A stretch of DNA of 64,000 nucleotides from WHSW01 sp963821345 (lineage in GTDB: Bacteria; Actinomycetota; Thermoleophilia; Solirubrobacterales; 70-9): positions 372,001 to 436,000 of the forward strand of contig CAWGDM010000003.1 of the NCBI GenBank assembly GCA_963821345.1. Direction: 5' to 3'. Positions 1 to 9,307 of this stretch are shown piece after piece (position 1 is the first letter of the stretch; every line of letters starts with the position of its first letter). A program made the position numbers and the translations under genes. The notes beneath the pieces were generated by a model. It was not told the origin of the DNA, ran no database searches, and worked only from the letters and a program-made list of their open reading frames with translations.

Positions 1-471
1 CGCCGACGGGCGGCCGCAGCGGGTCGCCGCCGGCTCGACGCTTCGCTCCGCGGGGCTGCGGCTACGCGTCCTCTGGCCGCCGTCAGCGCGCCGCGGCGAG
101 CTCGACTCCGCGGCGCAGCCGAACGCCGCGTCACTCGTCCTGCTCGCGCGCTGGCATCGCTTCCGGATCCTGCTCACCGGCGATGCCGAGGCCGAGCTCG
201 CCCCCGTGCACCCCGGCGACGTCGACGTGCTCAAGATCGCCCACCATGGCAGCGAGGACGCTGGGCTCCGGGCGCTGCTGACCGAGTCCACGCCCGAGCT
301 CGCGGTGATCTCGGTCGGGGCCGAGAACCCGTACGGGCACCCGTCGCCGAGCACGCTGGCGAGCCTGGCGGCCGCCGGCGTTCCGTCTCCTGCGCACCGA
401 CCTCGACGGCGAGATCACGATCTCTGTCAGCCGCGGCGGCTGGTCGGTCGCACCGGCACCCGATCGTGTAG
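1..471 (+). CDS. comEC: ComEC/Rec2 DNA-uptake channel, C-terminal part (partial, one or two indels)
   Basis: C-terminal, metallo-beta-lactamase-like domain of the ComEC competence protein; the 5' part lies outside the window. Reading from base 2 gives QPNAASLVLL, LLTGDAEAE, KIAHHGSEDA and NPYGHPSP, the late motifs of this domain. Near base 380 the match moves to the +1 frame (RLLRTDLDGEITI), which looks like one inserted base, and a second slip is needed to reach the TAG at 469-471, so the end is approximate. In the family, ComEC carries single-stranded DNA through the cytoplasmic membrane during transformation. holA, two genes downstream, is a common comEC neighbour. Confidence 0.85.
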   Translation, partial: RRRAAAAGRRRLDASLRGAAATRPLAAVSAPRRARLRGAAERRVTRPARALASLPDPAHRRCRGRARPRAPRRRRRAQDRPPWQRGRWAPGAADRVHARARGDLGRGREPVRAPVAEHAGEPGGRRRSVSCAPTSTARSRSLSAAAAGRSHRHPIV

Positions 472-484
472 GGTGCCGCGCGAG

Positions 485-871
485 ATGGAAGCGAGCGACG
501 CCCCGCCGACCCCGACGCCGGCCGAGGAAGAGCCCGCCACCGGCGGTTGGCGGGCCCTGGCGATCGTGCTCGCGATCGCGCTCCTGTTCGCCGGCACCGT
601 GATCGCGGCCCGCAGCATCGACGTGATCGGGATCCCGGCCGGTGAGGCGGCCTGCAAGGCGGAGAAGGGCTGCACCGAGTTCTTCGACGGCTCCTCGGGC
701 GCGCAGACGCTGACGATCATGCTCGGCATCGCCAGCGGCGTGCTCGCGCTGTGCGCTGCGATCGCGGCGTTTGCGTTCGCGGCCACCGGTCGCCGCGGGG
801 ATTGGATGCTGTGGCTGACCACCGGGGCGATCGCCCTAGGCGGGATCACGATCCTGCTCGACATCATCTGA
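485..871 (+). CDS. small membrane protein of unknown function
   Basis: 128-residue protein with a Pro/Glu/Thr-rich N-terminus (about 20 residues) and three predicted membrane segments (about residues 23-42, 72-97 and 104-126). Between the first two lies a short polar loop with two cysteines, CKAEKGC. The ATG at 485 was chosen because it follows a TAGGGT hexamer (469-474) by ten bases and the reading frame upstream belongs to comEC. I do not recognise a family. It sits between comEC and holA, both in the same direction, and may be co-transcribed with holA only weakly since holA has its own TACACT. Confidence 0.65.
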   Translation: MEASDAPPTPTPAEEEPATGGWRALAIVLAIALLFAGTVIAARSIDVIGIPAGEAACKAEKGCTEFFDGSSGAQTLTIMLGIASGVLALCAAIAAFAFAATGRRGDWMLWLTTGAIALGGITILLDII

Positions 872-904
872 GCTGCGGCCGGAACGCCGAATACACTCGG
901 CCGG

Positions 905-1912
905 TTGGCTGATCGGAGCGACAAGACCGGCCTCGAGCCCGCGTACCTGATCGCCGGCACCGACTTCGCCAAGCTCGACGCCGCGCTCGCCCGCCTGCGC
1001 GACCGGGCCGAGGCCGAGGGCGGCCCGGGCGCGCTGGAGTCGTTCGGGCCCGCGCCGGGCTCGGCCGCGGGGCCCGACGCCGAGGGGCTGGTGGCGGCGA
1101 TTCCGACGCTCTCGCTGACCGCGTCGCGCCGCTACCTGCTCGCGGACGGGGTCGAACGCTGGTCGGCCAAGCAGGCCGCCCCCGTCGCTGAGGCGCTCGC
1201 CGCGCTGCCGCCGGACCTGACGCTCGTGCTCATCGCCCGCGAGGCGCCGCCGAAGCTGCGGGCGCCGAAGAAGCTCGCCGACGCGGTCGAGACCTGCGGC
1301 GGCAGGGTGATCTCCTACGAAGCCCCCAAGGCCCGCGACCTACCCCGGTGGCTGGTCGCCGAGGCCGCCGCCCGCGGCTTCGAACTCGATCCCGCCGCGG
1401 CCCGGTTGCTGGTCGAGCGGCTGGGGGAGGGGACGGTGCGGCTGGCGGTCGAGCTCGACCGGCTGGCTACGTGGGCCGGCCCGGGAGGCACGGTCGAGGT
1501 CGCCGACCTCGAGGAGATGATCGCCGACACCTCCGAGGAGGTCGCGTGGGCGCTCTCGGACGCGATCATCGACCGCGATCCGGCCGCGGCGCTGCGGGCG
1601 GCCGAGCGGCTCGCCGAGCAGGGTGAGTCGGTGACGCCGCTGATCTACCAGGCGGCGAAGCGGCTGCGCGAGGCGAACGCCGCGCTCGAGCTGCTCGACC
1701 AGGGGATGGCCCGCCGCGAGGTCGAGGGGGCGTTGCCGATGCACCCCTACGCGGCGAAGATGCTGCTGCGCCGGCTCGAGGGCCGCACCGCCGAGCAGTT
1801 GCGGGCGGCGACCTGCGCGGTTGCCGACCTGGAGTGGTGGACGCGTGGCGGCGCGGACTATCCAGAGCGCGTCGCGCTCACGCTGGCCGTGCGACGTGCC
1901 TCAGGGGCGTGA
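905..1912 (+). CDS. holA: DNA polymerase III delta subunit
   Basis: 335 residues, the normal size for HolA, the clamp-loader subunit that opens the beta sliding clamp. Visible family features are the N-terminal YLIAGTDFAKLDAALARL region, the central SLTASRRYLLADGVERW stretch and the C-terminal helical domain (LIYQAAKRLREANAAL, MHPYAAKMLLRRL). The start is a TTG at 905, seven bases after a TACACT hexamer (892-897), which suggests a leaderless message. It is convergent with rpsT; only one base separates the two stop codons. The comEC-holA-rpsT order is a conserved bacterial arrangement, which supports the call. Confidence 0.92.
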   Translation: MADRSDKTGLEPAYLIAGTDFAKLDAALARLRDRAEAEGGPGALESFGPAPGSAAGPDAEGLVAAIPTLSLTASRRYLLADGVERWSAKQAAPVAEALAALPPDLTLVLIAREAPPKLRAPKKLADAVETCGGRVISYEAPKARDLPRWLVAEAAARGFELDPAAARLLVERLGEGTVRLAVELDRLATWAGPGGTVEVADLEEMIADTSEEVAWALSDAIIDRDPAAALRAAERLAEQGESVTPLIYQAAKRLREANAALELLDQGMARREVEGALPMHPYAAKMLLRRLEGRTAEQLRAATCAVADLEWWTRGGADYPERVALTLAVRRASGA

Positions 1913-1913
1913 G

Positions 1914-2174
1914 TCAGGAGCCGGCCCGGACGCGGGCCGCGCGGGCCTTCTTGCGGGCCCCGGAGTTGCGGTGCAGGGCGCCCTTGCGCACCGCGGTGTC
2001 GATCCGCGAGCAGAGCGCCTTGTGCTCCGCGTCGGCGACCGCGGAGTCGCCCGCGCCGACCGCCGACTCGAGCCGCCTGAAGTGGGTCTTCACGGCGCTG
2101 GTCATACGGCGGTTCTCGGTCCGCTCGCGCAGCGAGCGGGCGTTGCGCTTCTTCTGTGAGGCGATGTTGGCCAT
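1914..2174 (-). CDS. rpsT: 30S ribosomal protein S20
   Basis: 86 residues, basic, beginning MANIASQKKRNARSLRER and ending RKKARAARVRAGS, the standard S20 pattern of an 'ANI.S..KR' start and long basic helices. S20 binds 16S rRNA early in 30S assembly. The start at 2174 is preceded on its strand by TATCAT (2188-2193) with 13 bases between hexamer and ATG, so the leader is at most a few bases. It is divergent from murJ, 30 bases away, and convergent with holA. Confidence 0.97.
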   Translation of the reverse strand: MANIASQKKRNARSLRERTENRRMTSAVKTHFRRLESAVGAGDSAVADAEHKALCSRIDTAVRKGALHRNSGARKKARAARVRAGS

Positions 2175-2204
2175 TCGGCGACGGCGGATGATAGCGGGCA
2201 CCCC

Positions 2205-4277
2205 GTGAACGACCCGAAGGAGCCGCAGCGCTCGCCCGGCGAGCTCGCCGACCTCGCCGAGGCCGAGATCCTGCCCAGCGAGGAGATCGTCGCGCCGAGC
2301 CCGCGGGCCGGGCGCCTCGCCCGCTCGACCGCGTTCTTCTCGTTCGCCACCGGCCTCTCGCGGATCGCCGGCCTGGTCCGCGAGATTTTCGCCGCCTCCT
2401 ACTTCGGGGTCAGCGGCGCGATGTCGGCGTTCACGATCGCCTTCCAGGTCCCGAACCTCGTCCGCAGCCTGTTCGCCGACGCCGCGATCCAGGCGGCGTT
2501 CGTGCCCGTGTTCACCGAGAAGCTCGAGCGCGGCGACCGCGCCGAGGCCTTTCGCCTGGCCACCAACCTGATCTACGTCGTCATCCTCGTGCTCGGGGCG
2601 CTGACCGCGCTGTTCATCCTGATCGCGCCGGTCCTGATGCCACTCTTCGTCCCCGCCTCCGACGAGGCGATCGCCGACCTCACCGTCAGCCTCTCGCGGA
2701 TCCTGTTCCCGATCCTGGTCCTGCTCGGCGCCAGCGGGATGGTGGTCGGGATCCTCAACAGCTACGACCGCTTCGGCGCATTCGCGGTGGCGCCGTTCTT
2801 CTGGAACGTGTCGATCATCGTCGTCCTCGTCGGCCTCGCCCCGGCGTTCCCGAAGGGCGACGAGATCTACGCCTACGCGATCGGCGTCCTGGTCGGGACC
2901 CTGATCCAGCTGCTGATCCCGCTGGTCGACCTCCGCAACACACCGTACGGGTTGCGCCGCGCCCTGAAGGCGCCGTTCTCGACCCGCCCGATGCGCGCGC
3001 TGCGCGAGGTCGACGTGCGCCGGGTGCTGCTGCTGATGCTGCCGGTCACGATCAGCCTCGGGCTGATCAATTTCAACCTGCTGATCAACTCGACCGCGGG
3101 CTTCTTGGTCTCCGAGCAGGCCCCGGCCGCGATCGACAAGGCGTTTCGGATCTACATGCTGCCGCAGGGCGTGTTCTCGGTCGCGGTGGCGACGGTGCTG
3201 TTCCCGACCCTGGCTCGGTTCGCGGCCCGCGGCGACCTCGATCGGCTGCGCTCGACGATGGCCAGCGGGATGCGCTTGATCGTGCTGCTGTTGGTCCCCG
3301 CGACGGCGGCGATCCTGGTCCTCTCGGAGCCGATGATCCGGCTCGTCTACCAGCGCGGCGACTTCGGCCCAGCGGCCACCGAGCTGGTCTCGACCGCGCT
3401 CTTCTGGTTCGCTTTCTCGCTGCCCTTCAACGGTCTCTTCCTGCTGCTGACCAGGACCTTCTTCAGCCTCCAGCGGCCCTGGGTGCCGACCGCGATCGCG
3501 GCCGGCAACCTGGTGCTGACCGCGGCGGCGGCGTTCGCCCTCTACGGCCCGTTCGGGGTCGGCGGGATCGTCGCCGGCACCGCGATCGCGACCGCGGCGA
3601 GCGTCGTCGCCCAGGCCGTGATCCTGCGGGGCGTGCTTGGCCGGCTCGAGCTCGGGCGCCTGGCCTGGACGACGGTCCGGGTCCTGATCGCCTCGGCGGC
3701 GCTCGCCGGGGTCAGCTGGGGGATCTGGGACGTGCTCGACGAGCAGCTCGGCCGCGGTTTGGCCGGCCAGATCATCTCCCTCGGCGCCGGCCTGTTGATC
3801 GGGGGGCTGGTCTACGCCGGGGCGGTCACGCTGCTGCGGATCCCGGAGGCGAGCCGGATCTGGTCGCTGTTGCGGCGCGACGGCGCGCCCCCCGCAGCGG
3901 TCGCGGAGCAGCCCGACGAGCCGGAAGAGTTCGACGAGTTCGACGAGCCCGAGGAGCGCGGTAGGATCGAAGAGGACGACCTGATCCGCGGCCTGGTGAT
4001 CCTGCCCGGCAGCCCGCGGGCGGGGGAGGCGTTCCCGGTCGAGGAGGTTGTCGTCACCATCGGCCGCCGGCCCGACGCCGACGTCTTCCTCGACGATCTC
4101 TCGGTCTCGCGCGAGCACGCCCGCCTGGTCCGCCACGGGGACGGTTACTGGATCGAGGACCTCGGCTCGCGCAACGGGACCTACGTCAACGGCCGCCGGA
4201 TCGAAGAGGAAGCGCTCGCCGACGGCGACGAGATCAGGATCGGCGTCTTCAGCCTCAGCTTCCTCGAGCGCGCCTGA
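2205..4277 (+). CDS. murJ: lipid II flippase MurJ fused to a C-terminal FHA domain
   Basis: 690 residues. The first ~540 form a MviN/MurJ (MOP superfamily) lipid II flippase with about 14 membrane segments; FATGLSRIAGLVREI, FVPVFTEKL and YQRGDFGPAAT are family motifs. After an acidic linker (about 565-590) comes a forkhead-associated domain (about 600-688) with TIGRRPDADVFLD, SVSREHARL and SRNGTYVNG, the phosphothreonine-binding Arg, Ser-x-x-His and Asn-Gly core. MurJ moves lipid-linked peptidoglycan precursor across the membrane. In mycobacteria a separate FHA protein docks on a phosphorylated MurJ pseudokinase tail; here the FHA is built in. Start is GTG 2205. Confidence 0.93.
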   Translation: MNDPKEPQRSPGELADLAEAEILPSEEIVAPSPRAGRLARSTAFFSFATGLSRIAGLVREIFAASYFGVSGAMSAFTIAFQVPNLVRSLFADAAIQAAFVPVFTEKLERGDRAEAFRLATNLIYVVILVLGALTALFILIAPVLMPLFVPASDEAIADLTVSLSRILFPILVLLGASGMVVGILNSYDRFGAFAVAPFFWNVSIIVVLVGLAPAFPKGDEIYAYAIGVLVGTLIQLLIPLVDLRNTPYGLRRALKAPFSTRPMRALREVDVRRVLLLMLPVTISLGLINFNLLINSTAGFLVSEQAPAAIDKAFRIYMLPQGVFSVAVATVLFPTLARFAARGDLDRLRSTMASGMRLIVLLLVPATAAILVLSEPMIRLVYQRGDFGPAATELVSTALFWFAFSLPFNGLFLLLTRTFFSLQRPWVPTAIAAGNLVLTAAAAFALYGPFGVGGIVAGTAIATAASVVAQAVILRGVLGRLELGRLAWTTVRVLIASAALAGVSWGIWDVLDEQLGRGLAGQIISLGAGLLIGGLVYAGAVTLLRIPEASRIWSLLRRDGAPPAAVAEQPDEPEEFDEFDEPEERGRIEEDDLIRGLVILPGSPRAGEAFPVEEVVVTIGRRPDADVFLDDLSVSREHARLVRHGDGYWIEDLGSRNGTYVNGRRIEEEALADGDEIRIGVFSLSFLERA

Positions 4278-4304
4278 TGCAAGCTCAATTGCAAGCAAAT
4301 GATG

Positions 4305-4320
4305 TGTGACACCGGTCACA
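4305..4320. promoter_or_regulatory. perfect Crp/GlxR-type operator (TGTGA-N6-TCACA)
   Basis: TGTGACACCGGTCACA is an exact match to the cAMP-receptor-family consensus TGTGA-N6-TCACA, and the symmetry extends one more base on each side (G...C, 4304 and 4321). It lies 27 bases after the murJ stop and 167 bases before the peptidase ATG at 4488. Crp homologues in actinobacteria use this consensus and commonly control cell-wall hydrolases. Whether it activates or represses depends on the unknown transcription start. Confidence 0.7.
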
Positions 4321-4321
4321 C

Positions 4322-4487
4322 CTCCGGTATCTCTGCGGCTTCACGGTGTTGATCCACCAAGCGCCCGCCATCAAGACCGGCTGACCGCCGGCGCGGGCGC
4401 ACCCGCACCCCAAGGGGGGCGCAGCTTCCGCTCCGCCCGCGCCGCGCCCGAATGACGCGTGGCTGGACACGAAAGAGGTGATCACGC
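4322..4487 (+). promoter_or_regulatory. long GC-rich leader of the M23 peptidase gene, possibly a structured RNA
   Basis: This gap of about 165 bases holds no ORF. It can fold strongly (for example GACCGGCTGACCGCCGG near 4374-4391 and GGCGCAGCTTCCGCTCCGCC near 4419-4438) and ends with AAGAGGTG, a ribosome site seven bases before the ATG. Long structured leaders are known before secreted peptidoglycan hydrolases in actinobacteria, some of them ydaO-type c-di-AMP riboswitches. I could not match the ydaO core with confidence, so a riboswitch is only a possibility. Confidence 0.3.
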
Positions 4488-5117
4488 ATGCACGCCATGC
4501 GACCGAGCAGACGAGCGATTGCGATCGCCGCCACCGTGGCGGCCGGGGCGCTGTGCGCCGGCCCCGCGATGGGCGCCGACCGCGGCCACGCCGCCGACGA
4601 GCCCGTGAAGGCGAGCGTGGCGGTGAAGCGGGTCGCCGAGTGGGCGAGGCAGACCGGCCGCGAGGAGCGCCGCCGCGTCCGCGCCGCCGAGGGCCCGTTC
4701 GTGCCCCTGGTCGGGCCGATCGACTACGGCACCGCCGAGAACGCCTTCGGCGCCGCCCGCAGCGATCACATCCACGCCGGCCAGGACATGTTCGCGAAGC
4801 CCGGCACGCCCGAGATCGCGGTCACCGACGCCGTCGTCGCCGAGACCGGCAACGACGGCGGCCAGGGCAACTACGTCTACCTCTATGACGCCAAGCGCGA
4901 CCGCACCTACGTCTACATGCACATGATCGCTCCCGCCGTCGTCAACGCCGGCGAGCGCGTCCACGCCGGACAGCTGCTCGGCCACGAGGGCTGCACCGGC
5001 TCCTGCTGGGGCGACCACCTGCACTTCGAGGTCCGCGACGGCCGCGGCTACGGGGGCGAGGCGCGCGACCCGATGCCGCTGCTCAAGGATTGGCGCTCGC
5101 TCGACGCGCCGCGCTAA
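4488..5117 (+). CDS. secreted M23-family metallopeptidase
   Basis: 209 residues. A signal peptide (RRAIAIAATVAAGALCAG, cleavage probably after PAMGA near residue 30) is followed by a LytM/M23 domain with the zinc motifs HAGQD (about residue 96-100) and HLHFE (about 177-181). M23 enzymes cut peptide cross-links of peptidoglycan. The ATG at 4488 is preferred over the internal ATG at 4497 because GAGGTG sits seven bases upstream. Unlike most genes here it has a long leader plus a Crp operator, so it is probably tightly regulated, as cell-wall hydrolases often are. Confidence 0.9.
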   Translation: MHAMRPSRRAIAIAATVAAGALCAGPAMGADRGHAADEPVKASVAVKRVAEWARQTGREERRRVRAAEGPFVPLVGPIDYGTAENAFGAARSDHIHAGQDMFAKPGTPEIAVTDAVVAETGNDGGQGNYVYLYDAKRDRTYVYMHMIAPAVVNAGERVHAGQLLGHEGCTGSCWGDHLHFEVRDGRGYGGEARDPMPLLKDWRSLDAPR

Positions 5118-5121
5118 GCGC

Positions 5122-5676
5122 TCAGGTCCCGCACGTCTTGCAGCCGCCGTTGGGGCTGCAGCAGTCGTTGGAGAGGCTCGAGCAGTACGCGTAGCCGGTC
5201 GGCGCCGCGGGGTCGGGGCAGCACTGACAGCCGTTGATCGAGGCGCAGTCCTTGCACGGCCCGTACGCGCTCGCGGGATCGAAGCCGGGGCAGTTGGGGC
5301 GATCGCAGCTGAGCTCGACGGTGTACTTCGCCTGGAGCAGCGCCCGGTCGCGGCAGCTGGAGTTGAGGGAGGCGCTTGCGACGCCCTTGGCCGCGCCGAC
5401 GTAGGCGCCGAACATCAGGAACTCGGCGACCCCGTTGAACCCGAACGTGCCGTAGTAGTCGGCGCAGCCGCTGAGGTCCGCGTTCGTGGTCCGGTGCGCC
5501 GTGTAAATGCAGCCGCGAGAACAGAGGCTGGTGTCAACGGCCGCCGCCGCGGGGCGGGCCCGCAGCAGCGGCAGCGTCAGCGCCGTCGCCGCGAGCGTCG
5601 TCTTGAAGGCGTGGCGGCGGGTGTGGGCCACGGCGAGGCGGTCGAGCCAATGTCCGTCTCCGCCCCCGGCGCTCAT
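5122..5676 (-). CDS. secreted cysteine-rich protein of unknown function
   Basis: 184 residues. Residues ~18-45 look like an export signal: TRRHAFKTTLAATALTLPLL followed by ARPAAAA. The paired arginines hint at Tat export, but the consensus is imperfect. The mature part holds 16 cysteines, several as CxxC, CxC or CC (CKDC, CQCC, DCC, CKTC), suggesting a disulfide-rich or metal-binding fold. The middle segment FNGVAEFLMFGAYVGAAKG is the only hydrophobic stretch. Its ATG overlaps the stop of the upstream gene (ATGA), so the two are one operon. I do not recognise the family; a secreted knottin-like or metal-storage role would be a guess. Confidence 0.65.
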   Translation of the reverse strand: MSAGGGDGHWLDRLAVAHTRRHAFKTTLAATALTLPLLRARPAAAAVDTSLCSRGCIYTAHRTTNADLSGCADYYGTFGFNGVAEFLMFGAYVGAAKGVASASLNSSCRDRALLQAKYTVELSCDRPNCPGFDPASAYGPCKDCASINGCQCCPDPAAPTGYAYCSSLSNDCCSPNGGCKTCGT

Positions 5677-6170
5677 TGCAGGCTGTTCAGGACCTTGCGG
5701 TCGAGGTAGTCGAGGACCTTGTGATAGCTGCGCGCCGCGTCGATGTCGTGGCGGTTGATCCGGTCCACGGCGGCGTCCAGATCGACCGTCTCGACGCCGA
5801 CCGCCGCCCACGCGTCCCCGCGCGCGACCCAGGCGCTCGCATGCGCGTCCAGGGCCCGGCGAAGTTCGCGCTTGTCGTCGTGGTCGAAGTCGACGTCCTT
5901 GAGCTCGCGGCGCGCATCGCGGAGCAGGTCGGCGAGCCGCCTGCAGCGCATCGCCGCCTCGGCGACCGCGGGATCGAGCTCGCCCGTCGTCGGGACGATC
6001 CATGCCGGCCCGCCGCCGGCGACCACGCGCGGGTCGTCCGGCGCAAGCGACGCACGCGGATCCGTGTTCATCAGCGCGTCGATGCGGCGAGCCTGATCCA
6101 GCATCTTGCGCACCCTCTTGCGGTCGTAGAGGACCCTGCGAACCGCCTCGATGTCGCCCCGCCGCGCCAT
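5673..6170 (-). CDS. hypothetical helical protein, operon partner of the Cys-rich protein
   Basis: 165 residues, charged and mostly alpha-helical, with no signal peptide or membrane segment. Features include an N-terminal basic helix (RRVLYDRKRVRKMLDQARR) and a central LADLLRDARRELKDVDFD. No family recognised. The ATG at 6170 lies seven bases after TAGTCT read on this strand (6178-6183), matching the leaderless pattern of the window. Its stop overlaps the start of the downstream secreted Cys-rich gene by four bases, so translation is probably coupled. It diverges from lepA with 36 bases between the start codons. Confidence 0.6.
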   Translation of the reverse strand: MARRGDIEAVRRVLYDRKRVRKMLDQARRIDALMNTDPRASLAPDDPRVVAGGGPAWIVPTTGELDPAVAEAAMRCRRLADLLRDARRELKDVDFDHDDKRELRRALDAHASAWVARGDAWAAVGVETVDLDAAVDRINRHDIDAARSYHKVLDYLDRKVLNSLQ

Positions 6171-6206
6171 CACCCCAAGACTACCCCGCCATACTCGTGC
6201 GGCCAA

Positions 6207-7994
<1,788 letters not shown>

Positions 7995-8002
<8 letters not shown>

Positions 8003-8446
8003 TAAGGCGCCTCAACGGCGGCGCGGCTCGGCTGACGCCTCGCAGCCCGCGGACGCCAGGCTCGAGCTGCTGAGGGCCGGGGTCGCGGCCTTCAACCGCG
8101 GCGACGCCGAGCCCGCCCTGGCGATCTTCTCCGACGACGTCGAGTGCCACGTCGGCGCCGGACCTGATGAACGCCGGCACCTACCGCGGCCACGACGGCT
8201 ACCTGGCAGATGATCACCAACTGGAGCGAGGCGTGGCACACGGTCACCGCCGAGATCGTCTCCGTGGAGGAGTTGCCCGGCGATCACCTGATCGTCGAGA
8301 TCCTCCAGCAGGCGGTCGGCGCCGGCAGCGGCGTGCCGGTGGAGATGACCCTGTTCTGGCTGTTCCAGTTCGTCGACGGCGAGGTGGTCCGCTTCCACCT
8401 CTACGGGAGCCGCGCCACGGCGATCGCCGCGACCCGCGCTGAATAA
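7995..8446 (+). CDS. SnoaL/NTF2-like protein (two single-base insertions)
   Basis: About 149 residues after removing one base near 8157 and one near 8205. The corrected protein reads ...LLRAGVAAFNRGD...FSDDVECHVGPDLMNAGTYRGHDGYL..MITNWSEAW...FWLFQFVDGEVVRFHLYGS, the typical alpha+beta cone of SnoaL-like polyketide cyclase/ketosteroid isomerase relatives. Its substrate cannot be inferred. The ATG at 7995 overlaps the lepA stop, and the first ~14 codons (KAPQRRRGSA) are encoded by a dispersed repeat (8005-8034), so the true start may be further downstream, near codon 15. Confidence 0.6.
8005..8034 (-). repeat. ~45-bp dispersed repeat, copy E (shortened)
   Basis: AGGCGCCTCAACGGCGGCGCGGCTCGGCT, starting three bases after the lepA stop TAA. 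The CG-rich middle is deleted, and the copy ends GACGCCTCG. It falls in the annotated 5' codons of the SnoaL-like gene. Confidence 0.8.
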
Positions 8447-8458
8447 ACTGCCGCCGCG

Positions 8459-8900
8459 ATGTCGGTGAAGACCGAGGCGATCGGCAAGACCTACCCGCCC
8501 GCGACCTACGAGGTCGGGGCGGAGAAGATCCGCGAGTACGCGAGCGCGATCGGCGCCGACAACCCGGTTCACCACGACCGCGAGGCGGCGCTCGCCGCCG
8601 GCTATCGCGACCTCGTCGCGCCGCCGATGTTCTGCGTCGTCTACTCGGCCCGGGCGGTCGGCGCCGGGGTGATCGATCCCGACGTCGGCATCAACCTGCC
8701 CGCGATGGTCCATGGCGGCCAGGAGTTCGCCTGGGGCGAGCCGGTCTGCGCCGGGGACGTGATCACCACCCGGGTCGAAGTGTCCGAGATCTACGAGCGC
8801 GGCGGCATGGGCTTCTACGTGTTCGAGTCCCGTGTCCACCAACCAGGACGATGCCGAGGTCGTGCGCGGCACCTGGACCGACATCGTCAGGGGGGTGTGA
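8459..8900 (+). CDS. MaoC-like dehydratase, HadA-type N-terminal half (one insertion)
   Basis: About 146 residues after removing one base near 8831. It resembles the FAS1_DH/HadA subunit of (3R)-hydroxyacyl dehydratases: an N-terminal TYPPATYEVGAEKIREYA, DNPVHHDREAA, LVAPPMF and VHGGQEFAWGEPV, then NQDDAEVVRGTWTDIVRGV. The GTGA at 8897-8900 joins its stop to the start of the second MaoC gene, so the two are translated together and probably form a heterodimer, as HadA-HadB do. Substrate (ACP- or CoA-linked) is not decidable. TAAACT at 8444-8449 lies nine bases before the ATG. Confidence 0.8.
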
Positions 8901-9307
8901 GCGTGTCCGAGGCGACGATCGAACCCGGGGCAGCGATCCCAGAGCTGCGCGTGACGCCGGACAAGTACCTGCCGCACCGCTATGCGGGGGCATCCGGCGA
9001 CTTCAACCCGATCCACATCGACCCAGAGTTCGCGAAGGCCGTCGGGCTGCCGCAGAACATCCTCCATGGCCTCTACTCGATGGCCCAGGTGGCGCGCGGC
9101 TGCAACGCGCTGGCCGGTGGCGACCCGCGCGCGCTGAAGCGCCTCCGCGTCCAGTTCCGCGGCATGGGCATTCCCGAGCAGGAGATCGTCGTCTCGGGGA
9201 CGATCCGCGAGGTCGACGGCCATCGGGTCGCGGTCGAGGTGATCGCCGAGCAGAGCGGCAACGCGATCATCCGCAACGCCGAGGCCGAACTCGAGCTCGA
9301 CGACTAG
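8897..9307 (+). CDS. MaoC-like dehydratase, HadB-type catalytic subunit
   Basis: 136 residues from GTG 8897 (a second GTG at 8903 is possible). It carries the hydratase-2 motif YAGASGDFNPIHID, whose Asp and His are the catalytic pair of (R)-specific enoyl hydratases/dehydratases, followed by GLPQNILHGLYSM. The preceding gene provides the non-catalytic partner. In mycobacteria such pairs dehydrate 3-hydroxyacyl-ACP in fatty-acid elongation; here a role in fatty-acid synthesis or beta-oxidation is equally possible. Its TAG stop and the stop of the convergent peroxiredoxin share the same CTAG. Confidence 0.88.
   Translation: MSVSEATIEPGAAIPELRVTPDKYLPHRYAGASGDFNPIHIDPEFAKAVGLPQNILHGLYSMAQVARGCNALAGGDPRALKRLRVQFRGMGIPEQEIVVSGTIREVDGHRVAVEVIAEQSGNAIIRNAEAELELDD

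Noticed and set aside
1914..4319. Very long open frames antisense to murJ, phoH, era, polA and other genes
   Set aside because: Their translations are Arg/Asp/Gly/Ala-rich, lack domains, and match the complement of well-recognised genes; they result from the high third-position GC content.
4322..4487. c-di-AMP (ydaO) riboswitch as a firm call
   Set aside because: The leader is long and foldable and the gene context fits, but I could not locate the conserved ydaO core by eye, so it is given only as a possibility.
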